DNA of 64,000 nt from Clostridium estertheticum (GTDB lineage Bacteria > Bacillota > Clostridia > Clostridiales > Clostridiaceae), in assembly GCF_011065935.2 (NCBI RefSeq), contig NZ_JAAMNH020000001.1:765001-829000 (forward strand). Reading direction: 5' to 3'. Position 1 is the first letter of the stretch, and every line of letters starts with the position of its first letter. The translations under genes were made by a program, and so were the position numbers. Below the pieces are notes generated by a model. That model was not told the DNA's origin and made no database searches. It saw only the letters and a list, made by a program, of their open reading frames with translations. Positions 62,373 to 64,000 of this stretch are shown here, in pieces.

Positions 62373-63586
62373 TTTAATTTCCTCGTACCTCTTTTCAACA
62401 TAAACATGGAGGTCATTAACATAAATATAGTTAGCAAGAGCATACCCCCTATAATATATTTAATATCATTAAGAGAATACGAATTTATTATGTACAATTC
62501 CCCTTTTATTATCCAATAGTTAGGGGTTATTTTAGAAATGTTTCTTATTGTTTCAGGCATAAGTTGTAATGGTATAAAGCTTCCACCTATAATTGCAGAT
62601 ATAAATACATATATATTAGCCATTAAAATATAACTCTCCTCATTGTTAAAAAAAGTAGCAAGCATTATGTAAAAACTTATTATAAGACCTACACTAATAA
62701 TTATAAACACAAATAAATTGTGACATATATCCAGGTTATATAATAAAGATATAGGCGCTATAAAAAGCATTAAAAGCACACTGCAGTATATGGAATATGC
62801 TATCCACTTACTTAAGATAATCTCAAAGGTAGTAACAGGAGTGATGAGAAGCCGTTTAATCACCATTGAATTTCTCTCCTTTATAAGTAAATTCCCTAAA
62901 GCTATTCCCATATACATTAACAAAAGTACAGCTATTGCAATAATATAATATTCTACAGATGTGGTAGAGGGAATATCGTTATGAGGCTCATAGGCAAAAA
63001 ATCTAGATCTACCTAAAGCGGTAAAAATCAAATTTCTTGATAAATAATCATTTACCTTAGCTTTATGTTCTTGAGGCTCTTCATATTTATCCATATAATA
63101 CTGAACAGAACTAACTCCTATTCCTACAGCCCCAATAATTCGTGAATATCCTTCCATAACGTTTTTTAGTATGGAACTTTTAAGAGGCTCATCTGAATTC
63201 AGGGTTATCTCCAAAGGTAGATTTTCCATAGCCAGCAAACTTCCAGAAAAGTTTTTAGGTATCTCTATTACTCCAGTTAATAAATTGTTATTAAATTTAG
63301 CCATAGCCCCGGTGCTTGTACATACCTCTACATTTATAAAATCTGAAAAGTTTTTGCTATTCCTAAAGTTATCTAATAGCAGTTTACTTGCAATACTATT
63401 ATCTTTATCTACTATTGCAACCTTTATTGGAGGTATATCAGATTCTCTTTTCATCATGTCTTTAAATGAGAAAGAAAGTATAAAAAACACTATAAATGGA
63501 AGACATAAAGAGGCGAGTAACCACTCCTTATGTCTTATAATAATCATTAATTCTTTTAATATTAAAGTTTTTAGTCTTATAATCAT
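62360..63586 (-). CDS. ABC-2 type permease (first of pair)
   Basis: This 408-residue membrane protein has the same layout as its partner: helix at about 22-42, an extracellular domain with VAIVDKDNSIASKLLLDNF, and five helices from about 215 on. The ribosome binding site (GGTGAAAA) is weak. The upstream 400 bp have no ATP-binding gene, so the ATPase must be coded elsewhere. Such permeases export lipids, antibiotics or polysaccharides. Confidence 0.85.
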   Translation of the reverse strand: MIIRLKTLILKELMIIIRHKEWLLASLCLPFIVFFILSFSFKDMMKRESDIPPIKVAIVDKDNSIASKLLLDNFRNSKNFSDFINVEVCTSTGAMAKFNNNLLTGVIEIPKNFSGSLLAMENLPLEITLNSDEPLKSSILKNVMEGYSRIIGAVGIGVSSVQYYMDKYEEPQEHKAKVNDYLSRNLIFTALGRSRFFAYEPHNDIPSTTSVEYYIIAIAVLLLMYMGIALGNLLIKERNSMVIKRLLITPVTTFEIILSKWIAYSIYCSVLLMLFIAPISLLYNLDICHNLFVFIIISVGLIISFYIMLATFFNNEESYILMANIYVFISAIIGGSFIPLQLMPETIRNISKITPNYWIIKGELYIINSYSLNDIKYIIGGMLLLTIFMLMTSMFMLKRGTRKLKWII

Positions 63587-63796
63587 AAATTTTCACCCGC
63601 CAGCTTAACAAACTTCCTAATAATAATTCGAATTTATCCATTGTTTACTAATATTATTAGTATTCTTCATAAATTTTGATTATCCTCTTTTATACATTGC
63701 AGGCAATCTGCTGAGGCAGTAGGAAATATATCTAGATTAATACATGAAATTAAATAGCAAGCAATAACTTCTGGTTATTGCCTGCTATCATTTTCT
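63587..63796. other. Region between permease pair and window-end fragment
   Basis: It holds a hairpin (ATAGCA-GCAATAAC / GTTATTGC-TGCTAT, about 63754-63788) that can end transcription of the membrane-protein fragment, and the promoter of the permeases. No gene is seen. Confidence 0.5.
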
Positions 63797-64000
63797 TTAA
63801 ACTTCTAAATTTTTGATGATTTCAACATTATTTGTGCTGTATTTTACAATGCCTACAGTCAGCATAATAGATGCTATAATGAAGATATAAAGTCCTATTC
63901 CTGATCTGCTAGAAAGAAGCTAACTATTAGTTATTCTATTTTGTTTACTTACAACTAAAGCTACTGAAAAAATAGCCATGGCAAAGCCTAGTTCTATTAA
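63797..64000 (-). pseudogene. Membrane protein C-terminus with in-frame stop, runs off the window
   Basis: On the minus strand one frame runs from the window edge to a TAA at 63797. It encodes a hydrophobic helix (ELGFAMAIFSVALVVSKQNR), a TAG stop at 63920-63922, and then, still in the same frame, a second helix (GIGLYIFIIASIMLTVGIVK) and a short tail. The preserved frame around the stop marks a recent nonsense mutation. A terminator-like hairpin follows. The family is unknown. Confidence 0.6.

Overview
The window looks like a chromosomal segment of an anaerobic, low-GC Firmicute close to Clostridium sensu stricto. The reasons are strongly AT-rich DNA, AGGAGG-type ribosome binding sites, two hybrid-cluster proteins, an NROR-type flavoprotein, a mannose-class PTS and many 4Fe-4S or rubredoxin-linked redox proteins. 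No rRNA, tRNA or CRISPR array was recognised. Species cannot be fixed from the sequence alone.

Layout. 1-5000: two hydroxylamine reductase/hybrid-cluster genes and an NAD(P)H:rubredoxin-type flavoprotein (nitrosative/oxidative stress). 5200-14930: a membrane diguanylate cyclase with two solute-binding modules, a TIM-barrel sugar isomerase, a leucine-rich-repeat lipoprotein, an orphan histidine kinase, an AIM24 protein, a ferredoxin-type aldo/keto reductase and small Cys-rich proteins. 14988-21091: a polyphosphate/alarmone block (ppk1, two Ppx/GppA proteins with HD domains, one free-standing HD protein). 21149-26274: a malate locus (sensor kinase, malic enzyme, 2-hydroxycarboxylate carrier, response regulator). 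26447-31637: a hydroxyacid dehydrogenase, a protein of unknown function, a small membrane peptide behind a LexA-like box, an amino acid permease and an AraC/GyrI regulator. 31907-38534: an ABC export locus controlled by a YtrA-type GntR repressor, then a BlaI/M56 pair. 38790-40122: two related 138/182-bp palindromic elements of IS200/IS605 type flank an unknown gene and a GC-richer putative immunity gene.

40215-49964: pyruvate kinase, then a complete sugar module. It holds a GntR regulator and a ManA-like protein with a degenerate kinase-like N-terminus, transcribed divergently from PTS EIIA-EIIB-EIIC-EIID, a small membrane protein, two archaeal-type cupin phosphoglucose isomerases and a second GntR. 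The divergent promoter region carries two different perfect 16-bp palindromes. 50300-53072: two translationally coupled AAA ATPases behind a promoter with two near-palindromic 20-bp sites; of everything here this is the best candidate for an undescribed system. 53268-59304: a collagen-like protein, a MarR-pirin unit with shared operators, a nitroreductase, an L,D-transpeptidase and small proteins. 59668-64000: a GPH sugar symporter, two ABC-2 permeases and the interrupted end of a membrane protein.

A short palindrome built on TGCCACTTGCC occurs four times. At two of these sites it sits exactly at the ends of truncated-looking reading frames. Several genes too short for routine calling are listed with explicit coordinates (38, 45, 50 and 60 codons). 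Gene ends include the stop codon, and starts were moved to the codon with the best ribosome binding site where this was clear.
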